From assembly GCA_035649635.1 (NCBI GenBank), contig DASRJE010000205.1, positions 1-64,000 on the forward strand: DNA of 64,000 nt. Reading direction: 5' to 3'. The notes below the pieces were generated by a model that was not told where the DNA came from, did no database searches, and saw only the letters and a list, made by a program, of their open reading frames with translations. This document shows positions 44,601-52,391 of this stretch, piece by piece (positions within the stretch are counted from its first letter, which is position 1; every line of letters starts with the position of its first letter). A program made the position numbers and the translations under genes. This DNA is from Gp6-AA40 sp035649635 (GTDB lineage Bacteria; Acidobacteriota; Vicinamibacteria; Vicinamibacterales; UBA2999).

Positions 44601-44752
44601 AAACGTTTGCGCTTGGCTTCCCGATTCACTTCGACTGGGCGTGGAAGACGCTGTTCAACCGGGACTGGGAAGACGCGCTCTTCAGGCCGTATGGCGGGAG
44701 CGACGAGTTCCGGAAGGTGAAGTTCTCGGTCTGGATCGGGTACGACTTCTAA
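41624..44752 (+). CDS. Secreted peptidase-MA-like metalloprotease with TolB-like propeller and surface-antigen (BamA-type) barrel
   Basis: Starting at ATG 41624 (AAGGAG in front) gives 1042 residues. After a signal peptide (about 1-26, PVAAQT) comes a gluzincin-like protease domain: HELTH (His144, His148) and Glu170 in WVHEGLADYMTG. Next is a six-bladed TolB/PD40-like propeller (about 300-620; PDFSPDGRKVAFAA, PTWSPDGQSIIYNARV) and a C-terminal bacterial surface-antigen beta-barrel (about 690-1042; HRFNYALQGYSQTQFFYGN, FRKVKFSVWIGYDF, ending in Phe as usual for outer-membrane barrels). It should sit in the outer membrane with its protease and propeller domains in the periplasm or outside. Protease, propeller and barrel in one chain is striking. 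Substrate unknown. Confidence 0.85.
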   Translation: MSTRTPCGLLLRVMTLLAFAVPVAAQTPYIPYFGKNQIRYDKFEWYRYETDHFIMYYYPEIEPHLERMAGYAESAYQQVSSELKHDLAHKVPLILFQTSSEFQQQNVIPGAAQEGVGAFAEPIRQRIVMPMDEPPDLLYRLILHELTHQFDYDIIPATLVRRSTPLWVHEGLADYMTGAWRPLDLMSVRDAAVADIIPKMSKLEGYSDVGGARMIYNLGHAIFEFIESKWGKEGLRQYLFSLRKSVIGGGEDAYEEAFKITAEEFDTEFEKYLKDRFKPFRDKERPADYGRNLLPNKEKTPYRGGYTVEPSPSGDLLAVFSGNARDREGDILLVSAHDGSVVKNLTKGFDQDLGFEFIVTPGGRWVTVPWFSWSATGDRLAYFARAEKWRSLILQNVLNRNIERRIAMRSVDDPESPDFSPDGRKVAFAALQNGVGDIFVIDLQSEQITNITKDAFADSAPTWSPDGQSIIYNARVSGNEKLFRVDVATGQKTQLTFGTHDDAAAQFLDADTLVFPSTATDPAQPIDPDVSRNGQIYNVWTLNLKNGELRQYTDAVSGNLYTAVLRDGNAPPRIGVVTYYKGDYELHALDRRDPIVTAASSDFGAPGPIIDFQAPLSHTLVADKKAKKGRFEKMFMDGRPPVNVGVTSSGDVFGGTAVTFSDVLGDQQFSLFAASISQYRTLSLSYLNLAHRFNYALQGYSQTQFFYGNLEGVFYDPAFSGIIDRDLSIATRTIRGATAFGIWPLNRYRRLELTGSFQQYTENFNDPALQAYSEQYQIDNYGAPLFRSGTFIPFGVNFVQETTIFREFGPLSGSTVRAGYEVAPKIGDSLSRQTTDIDARYYVRLGASGLLALRARGFKSWGDAPDFMYFGGNSEMRGYEYLQFVGDSTAFFNAELRFPLIEAMLTPIGVLGGIRGVFFANMGGGKFEGQDAAPPRNSGGGWKWWSSGTDVYTPINGFVSTGLGQQAPVYGTPVVVDGFRLVDARASYGVGLETFALGFPIHFDWAWKTLFNRDWEDALFRPYGGSDEFRKVKFSVWIGYDF

Positions 44753-44760
44753 TCCTCTAT

Positions 44761-44791
44761 AGGCCGGGTCTTGTTTCTTGAGACCCGGCCT
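44761..44791. terminator. Hairpin after the metalloprotease-barrel gene
   Basis: Arms AGGCCGGGTCT and AGACCCGGCCT pair perfectly around a nine-base loop eight bases after the stop codon. Like 10677-10706 it shares GGGTCT/AGACCC at its core. Confidence 0.75.
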
Positions 44792-44794
44792 CTG

Positions 44795-44875
44795 TCAACT
44801 TCCAAACTCCAACTCCCAACTCCCAACACGCCTGGTTGCTTTGGGAGTTGGATCCTTGGGAATTGGGCGTTGACC
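44795..44875. repeat. CCAACTCCCAACTCCC microrepeat hairpin
   Basis: CAACTTCCAAACTCCAACTC and following CCCAAC words form the left arm; GGGAGTTGGATCCTTGGGAA and GGGCGTTGA the right. The words match the insertion in the radical SAM gene at 15745-15825. It lies between two convergent genes. Confidence 0.75.
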
Positions 44876-44879
44876 GGTT

Positions 44880-46364
44880 TCACTCGAGCCTTACCTCACT
44901 CCTCGCCATATCAATCGACACACGATAGCGGCTCAGGAAGTTGTGTCCGACGATGCCGCCGAGCTGGTAGCCGAGGAGCACGCTCGGCGCCCGCAGGTTG
45001 AGAACGGCAAGCCCGACACGACGCAGGCTCACCCCTTCGAAATCCAGATCCACGCCGGGTAGCAGGAATGCATTTTCGTCGGGACCCGACATACCGAGGA
45101 CACGGATCGGGATGCGGCGAGCGGTCTTCATCTCGAGCAAGTCCGCCGTGTCGGCGCCAATCGAGATCACTTCACCGCCGGTATCGACGACGAAATAAGC
45201 CGGATGCATCGAGTTGAGCGTGCCTCGGATCAGCGGCAACGGCTGAACCCGCATCGGCAGCGCCACACCCGCCGGTGTGGCGTCCAGGGCCCGCGCGAGC
45301 ATGACCCGCTTTCTCTCGTAGTCGACGCTCACCGAGAACCCCAGCGCGATCGGCGAGAGACTTTGTCCCTGCCAGCGAGCCGCCCCGCCAATCACTGGCG
45401 CCCGGATCGCAACCGGCACGTTGTGAACCTTCAACGATCCGAGTTCGACGCTGTCAGCACGACCGAGGAGGATCTTGCGCACCCCGGGCTGCCCGACGCC
45501 GGCGGTCAGCGTGGAGGTGACTGTAGGAATCGCAGCGGCGCGCGCGAGCTCCGGAGAAATGCCGGTGCGCTCGGCCCCGGTATCGAGTACCCACTCGACG
45601 CCCACGCCGTTCAGCCGCCCCAGGACCACGATCTTGTTGTTCACCAGTTTGAACGGCAACGTGTGGACCCGATTCCCATCCTCGTCGCTGACCTCGAGCG
45701 GCGGCCGCTTGGCGAAACTACGGAGCAGTTTCGCGCGATTGCGCGCGATCGTCATCGCGGCGGACTCGCGTGCTGGCAACAGGTTGGCGGACTCCTCGTA
45801 AGCCTGCGCCGCCTCCGCGAAGCGAGTGAGCCGCTCCAGAACGGTCCCGTGCACGGCGTGCAGATCCGAATCGGCGGGAGAGAATTCAATTGCGCGTTCG
45901 ATTTCGCCGAGCGCTTCGGTCAGGCGCGATCGCGAAGTCAGCGACCTGGCGATGCCATACCGCGCGCGCGCCGATTGCGAATCGACGGTCAACGCGCGGG
46001 CGTACTCACGGTCGGCTTCATCGAAGAACCCCGCGGCCCACAGCGCATCGCCCGACAGCGTGAGCGCTTCGGAGTCCGCAGCGTGCGTCGACAGAATCGA
46101 CGCCGCTCGGCGTGCTACCGTGAACTCTCCGATGCGCAATGCCGCGAGCACTGTGCCTTTCCGTGCGCCGAGCGCAACGGAAGCCTCAGGCGATTCGGAC
46201 GCCTGAACGAATCCCTTGAGCGCGTCCGAATACCTGCCATCCTGGTAAAGGCCTGTTGCGTGCTTGAACTGTTCTGTCAAATCGGTCGTCGACTGCGCGG
46301 ACAGCAACGCGACCGCGGAGATGCAGGAACTGGCGAGAACGATCACGCGGGACGTGCCAACCAC
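44880..46364 (-). CDS. Exported TPR protein with two retropepsin-like aspartic protease domains
   Basis: The 494-residue protein (GTG start) has a signal peptide (cleavage near LLSAQS), TPR-like helices to about 215 (QFKHATGLYQDGRYSDALKG), then two clan AA aspartic protease-like modules with DTG triads in EWVLDTGAERTG and YFVVDTGGEVIS. Each module continues with the usual hydrophobic-Gly end (LLGYQLGGIVGHNFLSRY). Two DTG modules in one chain resemble a fused retropepsin dimer. It is a paralogue of 46427-47947 on the same strand, probably from a tandem duplication. Substrate unknown. Confidence 0.85.
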   Translation of the reverse strand: MVGTSRVIVLASSCISAVALLSAQSTTDLTEQFKHATGLYQDGRYSDALKGFVQASESPEASVALGARKGTVLAALRIGEFTVARRAASILSTHAADSEALTLSGDALWAAGFFDEADREYARALTVDSQSARARYGIARSLTSRSRLTEALGEIERAIEFSPADSDLHAVHGTVLERLTRFAEAAQAYEESANLLPARESAAMTIARNRAKLLRSFAKRPPLEVSDEDGNRVHTLPFKLVNNKIVVLGRLNGVGVEWVLDTGAERTGISPELARAAAIPTVTSTLTAGVGQPGVRKILLGRADSVELGSLKVHNVPVAIRAPVIGGAARWQGQSLSPIALGFSVSVDYERKRVMLARALDATPAGVALPMRVQPLPLIRGTLNSMHPAYFVVDTGGEVISIGADTADLLEMKTARRIPIRVLGMSGPDENAFLLPGVDLDFEGVSLRRVGLAVLNLRAPSVLLGYQLGGIVGHNFLSRYRVSIDMARSEVRLE

Positions 46365-46426
46365 CTGCCTGTCGCTTCGTGACCTTCGTTGTTGTGGTGC
46401 GATCGTCGTGTGCTTCGGCTTCGTGG

Positions 46427-47947
46427 TTAGAAGCGCTCGAGCAACAGCTCACTCCGTTCCATATCCATCGTCACGCGGAACGGCGCGAGGAACTTGTGGC
46501 CGACGATGCCCCCGAGTTGGAAGCCCAGGAGGATGCTGGGCGCGCGCAGATTCAGGACCACGAGCGGGAAGTTCCGGTACTCGATCTCGTCGAAATCGAG
46601 ATTCTGTCCCGGCATCAGGAACGCTTCGCGGTCCCAGCCCGATGTCCCCCACACGCGCAACGGGATGCGGCGGAACGGAGACGCGGGAAGGATGCTGGCC
46701 GTTTCCGCGCTGATCGAGATCACCTCGCCACCGGTATCGACCACGAAGTAGGCCGGGTGTGTCGAGTTGAGAAGGCCGCGCACCATCGCGAGACGATGGA
46801 TGCGCATCGGCAGGCTCACATCTGGCTTGACCGGCGGGAGCTTGTGGCCGATCGTCAGGAACCGCTGCTGGTAGTCGATTCGCATCGACATGCCAATCGA
46901 CAACGGTGAGAACGACTCTCCTTCACGCTTCGGGATGCCGCGCAGCGCAGGGTTCTTGATGAGCACGGGCAGGTTGCGTACCTGCAGCGTCCCGAAATCG
47001 AGCGACTTGACCTGTGCCAGTTGGAGGCCGCGAAGTCCCACCTCTCCCACACCGGCACTGAGCGTGTACGTCACCGGGCGAATCCGTTCGCGCTGCGCCG
47101 TCTCGCGCGAGAGCACCGTCTCTTCCGATCCGGTGTCGAGGATAAAGTCCTGCGGACGGCCGCCGTTCACGCGCGCCTGCACGATGATCTTGTCCGCCTG
47201 CAGCCGGAACGGCAGCGTGTGGAGCATCGTCAGATCCTCGGGGTCGATGTCGACCGGCGCGACATCACCGAAGGAGTCGAGGAACTCCACCTGCGCTTTT
47301 GCCCACGCCGCCTTGTCGCTGCGGTCTTTGTTCGGCAGGAGGTTGATGTAATTGCGATACGCGTTCGCGGCCTGCGCGAACCTGTGCAGACGTTCGTAGA
47401 TGTCGCCGACGAGCGCGTGGATCTCGCCGTCCCGCGGAGATGCCGCGGATGCACTCAATGCGGCATCGAGCGCCTCCTCCAGCTTGCTGGTCGCCGCCAG
47501 CGATCGCGCGAGACCGAATCGCGCTCTCGCCGAGTCAGGTGTCCGATCGACGCTGGCGCGGTACTCCTTCTCCGCTTCGTCGAAGAGACCGTACGACCAC
47601 AACGCGTCCGCGTGCAACGTCCGCGCCTCCGGATCGTCGCCCGCCACCTTGACCAGCTCCTCGGCTTCCTGTCGGGCGCGAATGAACTCGGCAACCTTGA
47701 GTGCGGTCCGCACCGTCCCCTTGCGCGCAGCCAGTGCGAGCTTCGGATCGTCTGTCTTGGTCGCGGCGGTGAAGGCCAGCAGCGCTTCCTGGTAACGCGT
47801 CTCGTCGTAGAGCAGAGCGCCGAGCTGGAGCTGAAGATCCGCGTCGCCGCCGATGTCCGCATTCACTGCGAGGGAGCATCCAACGAGGAGGGCTGCCGCG
47901 CAGGCCGTAGCCTGAACGATTCTCACGAGCCGGCGCGACATCCGCAT
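46427..47947 (-). CDS. Exported TPR protein with two retropepsin-like domains, paralogue
   Basis: From ATG 47947 it has 506 residues: signal peptide (MRMSRRLVRIVQATACAA, cleavage near VNADIG), TPR-like region (LGALLYDETRYQEALLAFTA, YGLFDEAEKEYRASVDRTPD) and two DTG modules (DFILDTGSEETVLS, YFVVDTGGEVISIS). The C-terminal segment ILLGFQLGGIVGHKFLAPFR is close to the downstream paralogue, so the pair looks like a recent tandem duplication. The open frame extends upstream through non-coding DNA to 48232; that part is not protein-like. The intervening gap is 62 bases, so a common transcript is plausible. Confidence 0.85.
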   Translation of the reverse strand: MRMSRRLVRIVQATACAAALLVGCSLAVNADIGGDADLQLQLGALLYDETRYQEALLAFTAATKTDDPKLALAARKGTVRTALKVAEFIRARQEAEELVKVAGDDPEARTLHADALWSYGLFDEAEKEYRASVDRTPDSARARFGLARSLAATSKLEEALDAALSASAASPRDGEIHALVGDIYERLHRFAQAANAYRNYINLLPNKDRSDKAAWAKAQVEFLDSFGDVAPVDIDPEDLTMLHTLPFRLQADKIIVQARVNGGRPQDFILDTGSEETVLSRETAQRERIRPVTYTLSAGVGEVGLRGLQLAQVKSLDFGTLQVRNLPVLIKNPALRGIPKREGESFSPLSIGMSMRIDYQQRFLTIGHKLPPVKPDVSLPMRIHRLAMVRGLLNSTHPAYFVVDTGGEVISISAETASILPASPFRRIPLRVWGTSGWDREAFLMPGQNLDFDEIEYRNFPLVVLNLRAPSILLGFQLGGIVGHKFLAPFRVTMDMERSELLLERF

Positions 47948-48017
47948 GGTGCCACCCTTCGCCTTGAATGGGGGCCGCAGCCCACCGACGTTGATCAAGG
48001 GCCCAGCCCTTGACTGG

Positions 48018-48281
48018 TTACGATCTCTGATAGAAGGCGGCGTTAACCGGAATGAAGTTCTTCCACTTCTCCGGGGTCTCATCGAGCGCAAAAATCGCCT
48101 CGACGGGGCACGCGGGAACGCAGGCACCGCAATCGATGCATTCGTCCGGGTGAATATACAGCATTTCCGCAGACTGAAACTGGGGTTCGTCCTTCCGCGG
48201 ATGGATGCAGTCCACGGGGCACACATCGACACAGGCGGAGTCTTTCGTGCCTACACATGGTTCGCAGATGATGTACGCCAC
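48018..48281 (-). CDS. 7Fe (3Fe-4S/4Fe-4S) ferredoxin
   Basis: From GTG 48281 (AGAGGAG in front) it has 87 residues. Cys at 6, 9, 17, 21 and 25 (ICEPCVGTKDSACVDVCPVD) and 48, 51, 54 and 58 (ECIDCGACVPACPVEAIF) make a two-cluster bacterial ferredoxin of the common Thermus/Azotobacter-like type. It should act as a soluble electron carrier in the cytoplasm. No oxidoreductase partner is adjacent; a small hairpin (47995-48013) separates it from the TPR gene. Confidence 0.9.
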   Translation of the reverse strand: MAYIICEPCVGTKDSACVDVCPVDCIHPRKDEPQFQSAEMLYIHPDECIDCGACVPACPVEAIFALDETPEKWKNFIPVNAAFYQRS

Positions 48282-48637
48282 GCAGTAGTTCTCCTCTGAC
48301 GGCCAGGGCACGCTCCGTCAGCAACGACAGAGTATAACTCGGCGGTTCTGACCTTTCCTTTACCGCAGTGCTTCGGCTTTTTGGATCATTCGGTTGGATT
48401 CACTCGCCGCTATACGGTCACCACCCGCGTTTCCGGCCTGATATGAACGTCCGCGCGCGGGCATCGGCCTTGCTCACCTTTGCACGCCCGGGCCGGACCA
48501 GCCACGTGCTTTCCCGAAAGACGGGACGGATCCGGCTCGGCAGCGGTCCTGTTGGGCGTGGCCACTGCCGACGTCCAGTGCCGGCATTCTCGGATGCGTC
48601 AAGCATGGCTGGATCCGCCAGCCGGAAGGGACGTTGA
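48282..48637. other. Intergenic region between ferredoxin and cytochrome c genes
   Basis: About 350 bases without a supported gene. The ferredoxin ribosome site lies at its left end. No RNA gene, clear repeat or terminator was recognised; a promoter for the cytochrome c operon is expected near the right end. Confidence 0.4.
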
Positions 48638-49078
48638 ATGGGTAGCAGATCGAAGACGATGCGCGGCGTTGCCGCCGCGATCGCTGTCGCGAGCCTTGCG
48701 ATCGTGTCCACCACTGTGTCTGTCCTCGCTCAGGCGAAGAAGGGCGGCGACCCGAAGGCGGCTGCGGTCAAGAATCCGGTTCAACCCACACCGAAATCGA
48801 TCGCCGCCGGTCAACAAGCGTATAACCGGGCCTGCCGGCAGTGCCATGGGCCGAAGGGGCTCGGCGACGGCCCGCTCGCGCCCAAGAATCCAAGCCCCGC
48901 CGATCTCACCGACGCCGAGTGGACCTACGGATCCAGCGATGGCGAGATCTTCGCCATCATCTCCAACGGTGTGGGCGGCGATTCCGAGATGAAGGGCCAT
49001 CGCAGTGAGATGACTGCCACCGACATGTGGAACATCGTCAACTTCCTCCGGAGTATCGGTCCACAACCCGCCAAGTGA
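48638..49078 (+). CDS. Periplasmic class I cytochrome c
   Basis: The 146-residue protein has a signal anchor or signal peptide (GVAAAIAVASLAIVSTTVSV, cleavage near LAQA) and one heme site CRQCH (Cys66, Cys69, His70) within AGQQAYNRACRQCHGPKGLG, with the axial Met probably in SEMKGHRSEMTATDM. It is the first gene of a three-gene run with a CTNCH lipoprotein and a beta-barrel protein. It should shuttle electrons in the periplasm. Confidence 0.9.
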   Translation: MGSRSKTMRGVAAAIAVASLAIVSTTVSVLAQAKKGGDPKAAAVKNPVQPTPKSIAAGQQAYNRACRQCHGPKGLGDGPLAPKNPSPADLTDAEWTYGSSDGEIFAIISNGVGGDSEMKGHRSEMTATDMWNIVNFLRSIGPQPAK

Positions 49079-49130
49079 TGTCGGAGGAGCTCGAGCAGCG
49101 CGGACGTTGACCGCGCCCATAAGGAGGACC

Positions 49131-49577
49131 ATGCGTAGACGTTTGCTCCACTGCGCCCTGGTAATAACCTGGATACTCGGAGGTGTCGGGTGCGACGAGT
49201 CACTATCGAACCTGGCAGGACCGACACCGAACCTGGAACCGACCTTCAGCAGCATCCAGCAAGAGATCTTCAGTTCCGGCGATTCGTCCGGGCGTCCTGC
49301 GTGCACGAACTGTCACAACGCCATTGGCAGTCGGTTCAACGGTCTCGATCTGAGTCCGGCCGTCTCGTATGGCAACCTGGTCAACATCGCGAGCCGGGGC
49401 AAACCCGGCGCGGTGCGCGTGATCCCAAGCGACCCCGAGAACAGCTACATCATTCACAAGCTCGAAGGGCGCTCCACCATCGCCGGTGTTCGCATGCCCT
49501 TGGGCGGTCCTTTTCTCGAAACCGGTCAGATCCAAATCATCAAGCGATGGATCGAGATTGGTGCACCCAACAACTAG
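49131..49577 (+). CDS. Lipoprotein with CTNCH heme-like motif
   Basis: From ATG 49131 (strong AAGGAGG) it has 148 residues: a short lipoprotein signal with Cys21 in LGGVGCDES, then one CXXCH (Cys58, Cys61, His62 in RPACTNCHNAIGSR). The rest fits the end of a cytochrome c / planctomycete-type c domain (VIPSDPENSYIIHKLEGRST, RMPLGGPFLETGQIQIIKRW). It probably holds one heme on the outer or inner membrane face. It follows the cytochrome c gene by 52 bases. Confidence 0.85.
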   Translation: MRRRLLHCALVITWILGGVGCDESLSNLAGPTPNLEPTFSSIQQEIFSSGDSSGRPACTNCHNAIGSRFNGLDLSPAVSYGNLVNIASRGKPGAVRVIPSDPENSYIIHKLEGRSTIAGVRMPLGGPFLETGQIQIIKRWIEIGAPNN

Positions 49578-49587
49578 GAGCTGAACG

Positions 49588-50427
49588 ATGACTTGTTCGA
49601 GACTCGTCATTCTCGCCGCAGTGTGTGCACTGTCTTGCCCGGCGCTCGCTCTCGCTCAGGACGACGACCCGGATCGCGATCTGAACCTCTCGCAGCCCGA
49701 CTTCACGATTGTCAACTTACCGACCACGCAGCGTCTGCCGCGTCACAAGGGTGTATTCCGCCTGACCCATCGTTTTGCGCGTCCGCTTGGTCAGGGTGAC
49801 TTCGGCGACCTGCTCTCGGATTTCTTCGGTCTCGACAACGGCGCGCAGATCGGACTGGAGTATCGCTACGGCCTCATGCGAGGGACGCAGATCGGCATCT
49901 ACCGCACGAGCAATCGAACGATCCAGTTCTTCGCGCAGCACAGCACGTTCCAGCAGGGCGACAACGGCCTGTTCGACCTCGACATCGTCGCCACCATCGA
50001 GGGCACCGAGAACTTCGGGGCCAGCACCCCCGAGGGGTCCAGCACCAGCTACTCGCCCTCGGTGGGAGTGGTCCTTTCGCGGGAAATGGGAAGCCACGGT
50101 GCGCTCTATTTCGAGCCGATCTGGGTGAACAACTCGAACCCGTCGCCGAGCGAGCTGGCTGACGACAACGACACCTTCCTCCTTGGTCTCGGTGCACGCA
50201 TTCGCATCCGGCCCACGGTCTATCTCGTTGGCGAGATTATCCCGAGGATTGGCTACGATCCCGATGTCACCCACGCGACGTTTGGCATCGAGAAACGCGC
50301 CGGCGGCCACGTCTTCCAGTTCAATTTCTCGAACGGGATCGGGACCACGATGGCCCAACTGTCGCGGGGCGGAACCGACACTGACGACTGGTACATCGGA
50401 TTCAACATCTCGAGGAAGTTCTTCTGA
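49588..50427 (+). CDS. DUF5777-like outer membrane beta-barrel protein
   Basis: The 279-residue protein has a signal peptide (cleavage near LALAQD) and repeating amphipathic strands of an outer-membrane barrel (KGVFRLTHRFARPLGQGDFG, IGLEYRYGLMRGTQIGIYRT, HVFQFNFSNGIGTTMAQLSR), ending IGFNISRKFF with terminal Phe. It looks like the DUF5777 family, often next to cytochrome c genes. It begins ten bases after the lipoprotein, so the three genes form an operon, perhaps for electron transfer or substrate entry across the outer membrane. Confidence 0.75.
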   Translation: MTCSRLVILAAVCALSCPALALAQDDDPDRDLNLSQPDFTIVNLPTTQRLPRHKGVFRLTHRFARPLGQGDFGDLLSDFFGLDNGAQIGLEYRYGLMRGTQIGIYRTSNRTIQFFAQHSTFQQGDNGLFDLDIVATIEGTENFGASTPEGSSTSYSPSVGVVLSREMGSHGALYFEPIWVNNSNPSPSELADDNDTFLLGLGARIRIRPTVYLVGEIIPRIGYDPDVTHATFGIEKRAGGHVFQFNFSNGIGTTMAQLSRGGTDTDDWYIGFNISRKFF

Positions 50428-50430
50428 TAG

Positions 50431-50480
50431 GACCCCGGGGGTGATTTCCAGGCGTTCGTGAGGAAATCACCCCCGGGGTC
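50431..50480. terminator. Bidirectional hairpin terminator after cytochrome operon
   Basis: Arms GACCCCGGGGGTGATTTCC and GGAAATCACCCCCGGGGTC pair perfectly over 19 bases around AGGCGTTCGTGA, followed by TTTTA. It lies between convergent genes and is related to 10604-10656. Confidence 0.85.
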
Positions 50481-50482
50481 TT

Positions 50483-51184
50483 TTACTCCGCGGTCTCACC
50501 GGGCTGCAGCTCGAGGACCTGGACTCCGCGCGGCTCGACGAGCGGCTTCAGCGCCGCCGGCGTCCCAGTGAGCAATGGAAATGTGCCCCAGTGCATCGGT
50601 ACGACCTGTTTCACGCCGAGCATCTCGCAGGCACGGGCGGCACCTGCGGGTCCCATCGTGAATCGATCGCCGACGGGAAGAAACGCGATGTCGGGCGTGT
50701 ACGTTTCGCCAATGAGTCGCATGTCGCCAAAGACATCTGTGTCGCCCGCGAAGTAGATCGTTCGATTGTCTTCCAATCGGACGACGAAGCCGCACGGCTC
50801 GCCCATGTAGATCATCTGGCCGTTCTCAATGAATCCGCTGCTGTGACTCGCGGCCGTCATCGACACGGTCAGATCGGCGATCCTGATCGAGCCGCCCTTG
50901 TTCATGGGCACGGTGTTCTGGATGCCCTTTCGCTCGACCCAGTCACACAACTCATACACGCCAATCACCGGCGCGCCGCTGGCGCGTGCACACGCGACGA
51001 GATCTTCGATGTGATCACCGTGTCCATGTGACGCGAGAATCAGGTCAACCTGAGGCGGTTTCTTGAGGGCGTCAGGGCACGACGGGTTGTTCACCAGCCA
51101 TGGATCGAAAAGAAGGCGCTTCCGCCCGGGAGTACGCAGCAGGAATGTCGAATGTCCGAGCCAGGTAATGGCGAGTCGTTCCAC
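50483..51184 (-). CDS. UPF0173-type metallo-beta-lactamase-fold hydrolase
   Basis: The 233-residue cytoplasmic protein starts MERLAITWLGHSTFLLRTPG and has the MBL metal site ASHGHGDHIEDLVA, with FAGDTDVFGDM and PMHWGTFPLLTG as later ligands. That matches the UPF0173 (YtkL-like) subfamily of metal-dependent hydrolases in length and pattern. No specific substrate is known. It is convergent with the cytochrome operon. Confidence 0.9.
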   Translation of the reverse strand: MERLAITWLGHSTFLLRTPGRKRLLFDPWLVNNPSCPDALKKPPQVDLILASHGHGDHIEDLVACARASGAPVIGVYELCDWVERKGIQNTVPMNKGGSIRIADLTVSMTAASHSSGFIENGQMIYMGEPCGFVVRLEDNRTIYFAGDTDVFGDMRLIGETYTPDIAFLPVGDRFTMGPAGAARACEMLGVKQVVPMHWGTFPLLTGTPAALKPLVEPRGVQVLELQPGETAE

Positions 51185-51266
51185 AACGCATACCTTAAAC
51201 CACGACGGACACGACGACAGTCACGCTTCGTGGTTACGGCGTGGGGTCGGGTAAACTTGTAGGTGA

Positions 51267-52166
51267 ATGGCCGTCGAAGCACCCCTCGAGTTTGTCACCC
51301 CGCGTGAACCAAAGCCCGCCTGGTTGAAAGTCCGCGCCCCGGGATCGGAGAACTACCTCCGCCTCAAAGGAATCATGCGCGACCTCGGGCTCAACACGGT
51401 GTGCGAGGACGCGCACTGCCCCAATATCGGAGAGTGCTGGCATCACGGCACCGCGACGTTCATGATCCTGGGCGACATTTGCACGCGCGCCTGTGCCTAT
51501 TGCGCGGTGGCGCACGGCAAGCCCAACGAATTGGACACTGCCGAACCGGCGCGGGTGGCCGAGGCAGTTGCGCGCCTGGGCCTGCACTACGCAGTGGTGA
51601 CCTCCGTCGATCGCGACGATCTCGCAGACGGCGGCGCCTTCATTTTCGCCGAGACGATTCGGCTGACTCGCCAGCGAGTACCTGGCTGCCGCATAGAAGT
51701 GCTGATCCCTGACTTCCAGGGCATCGAGTCATCGCTGCGCACCGTTCTCGACGCCGGCCCTGACGTACTCAATCACAACATCGAGACCGTTCCTCGCCTC
51801 TATCGGATGGCGCGATCGGGTGGCCGATATCCGAGATCCCTCGAGCTGCTCGATCGGTCGCGGCAGTATCGCCCAGACATCGCCACCAAGACCGGGATCA
51901 TGGTCGGGATGGGCGAGGAGTACGACGAGATCCTCTCGGTCTTCGATGATTTGAGGAACGTGGGCGTCTCGATCCTGACGATCGGTCAGTATCTGCGTCC
52001 ATCCGCGAAGCATGCGCGCATGGTGCGTTACTACCATCCCGACGAGTTCGCCGCGCTCAAGCAAGCCGCACTCGATCGCGGGTTCGTGCACGTCGAATCA
52101 GGTCCGCTGGTGCGCTCGTCCTATCATGCGCACCAACAGGCTGACGCTTTCCAGTCGCGGCAGTAG
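51267..52166 (+). CDS. lipA: Lipoyl synthase
   Basis: The 299-residue radical SAM enzyme has both clusters: auxiliary Cys46, Cys51 and Cys57 (VCEDAHCPNIGECW) and radical SAM Cys72, Cys76 and Cys79 (CTRACAYC). The C-terminal Ser of the RSSYHA motif, the auxiliary-cluster ligand, is present. It inserts two sulfurs into octanoyl groups to make lipoate for E2 of PDH and related complexes, which fits the PDH operon 6 kb away. No lipB is adjacent. Confidence 0.95.
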   Translation: MAVEAPLEFVTPREPKPAWLKVRAPGSENYLRLKGIMRDLGLNTVCEDAHCPNIGECWHHGTATFMILGDICTRACAYCAVAHGKPNELDTAEPARVAEAVARLGLHYAVVTSVDRDDLADGGAFIFAETIRLTRQRVPGCRIEVLIPDFQGIESSLRTVLDAGPDVLNHNIETVPRLYRMARSGGRYPRSLELLDRSRQYRPDIATKTGIMVGMGEEYDEILSVFDDLRNVGVSILTIGQYLRPSAKHARMVRYYHPDEFAALKQAALDRGFVHVESGPLVRSSYHAHQQADAFQSRQ

Positions 52167-52391
52167 TGTTCCGGCTTCCCTGGGCGCCGAAGCGCTAAGG
52201 CGCGAAGGCGGCAGCCCGGGCCCGATCCTAAGAACTTCTAGCCAAGTCGGACCTTTTCTCCGGCCAGACCATCTACCCTCCCTCGTCTTACGATCGATGT
52301 CTGCACACCAGGGCTCGAAATGGCTGTGCAGTCGCTGGCACTTCCGCCGTGGCAGGCTTCATGCTCGAAACTGTCATAGCGAATCACATAT

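Noticed and set aside
47948..48232. N-terminal 95-residue extension of the second TPR-retropepsin gene
   Set aside because: Overlaps the ferredoxin gene antisense and contains no signal peptide; ATG 47947 starts a clean signal sequence.
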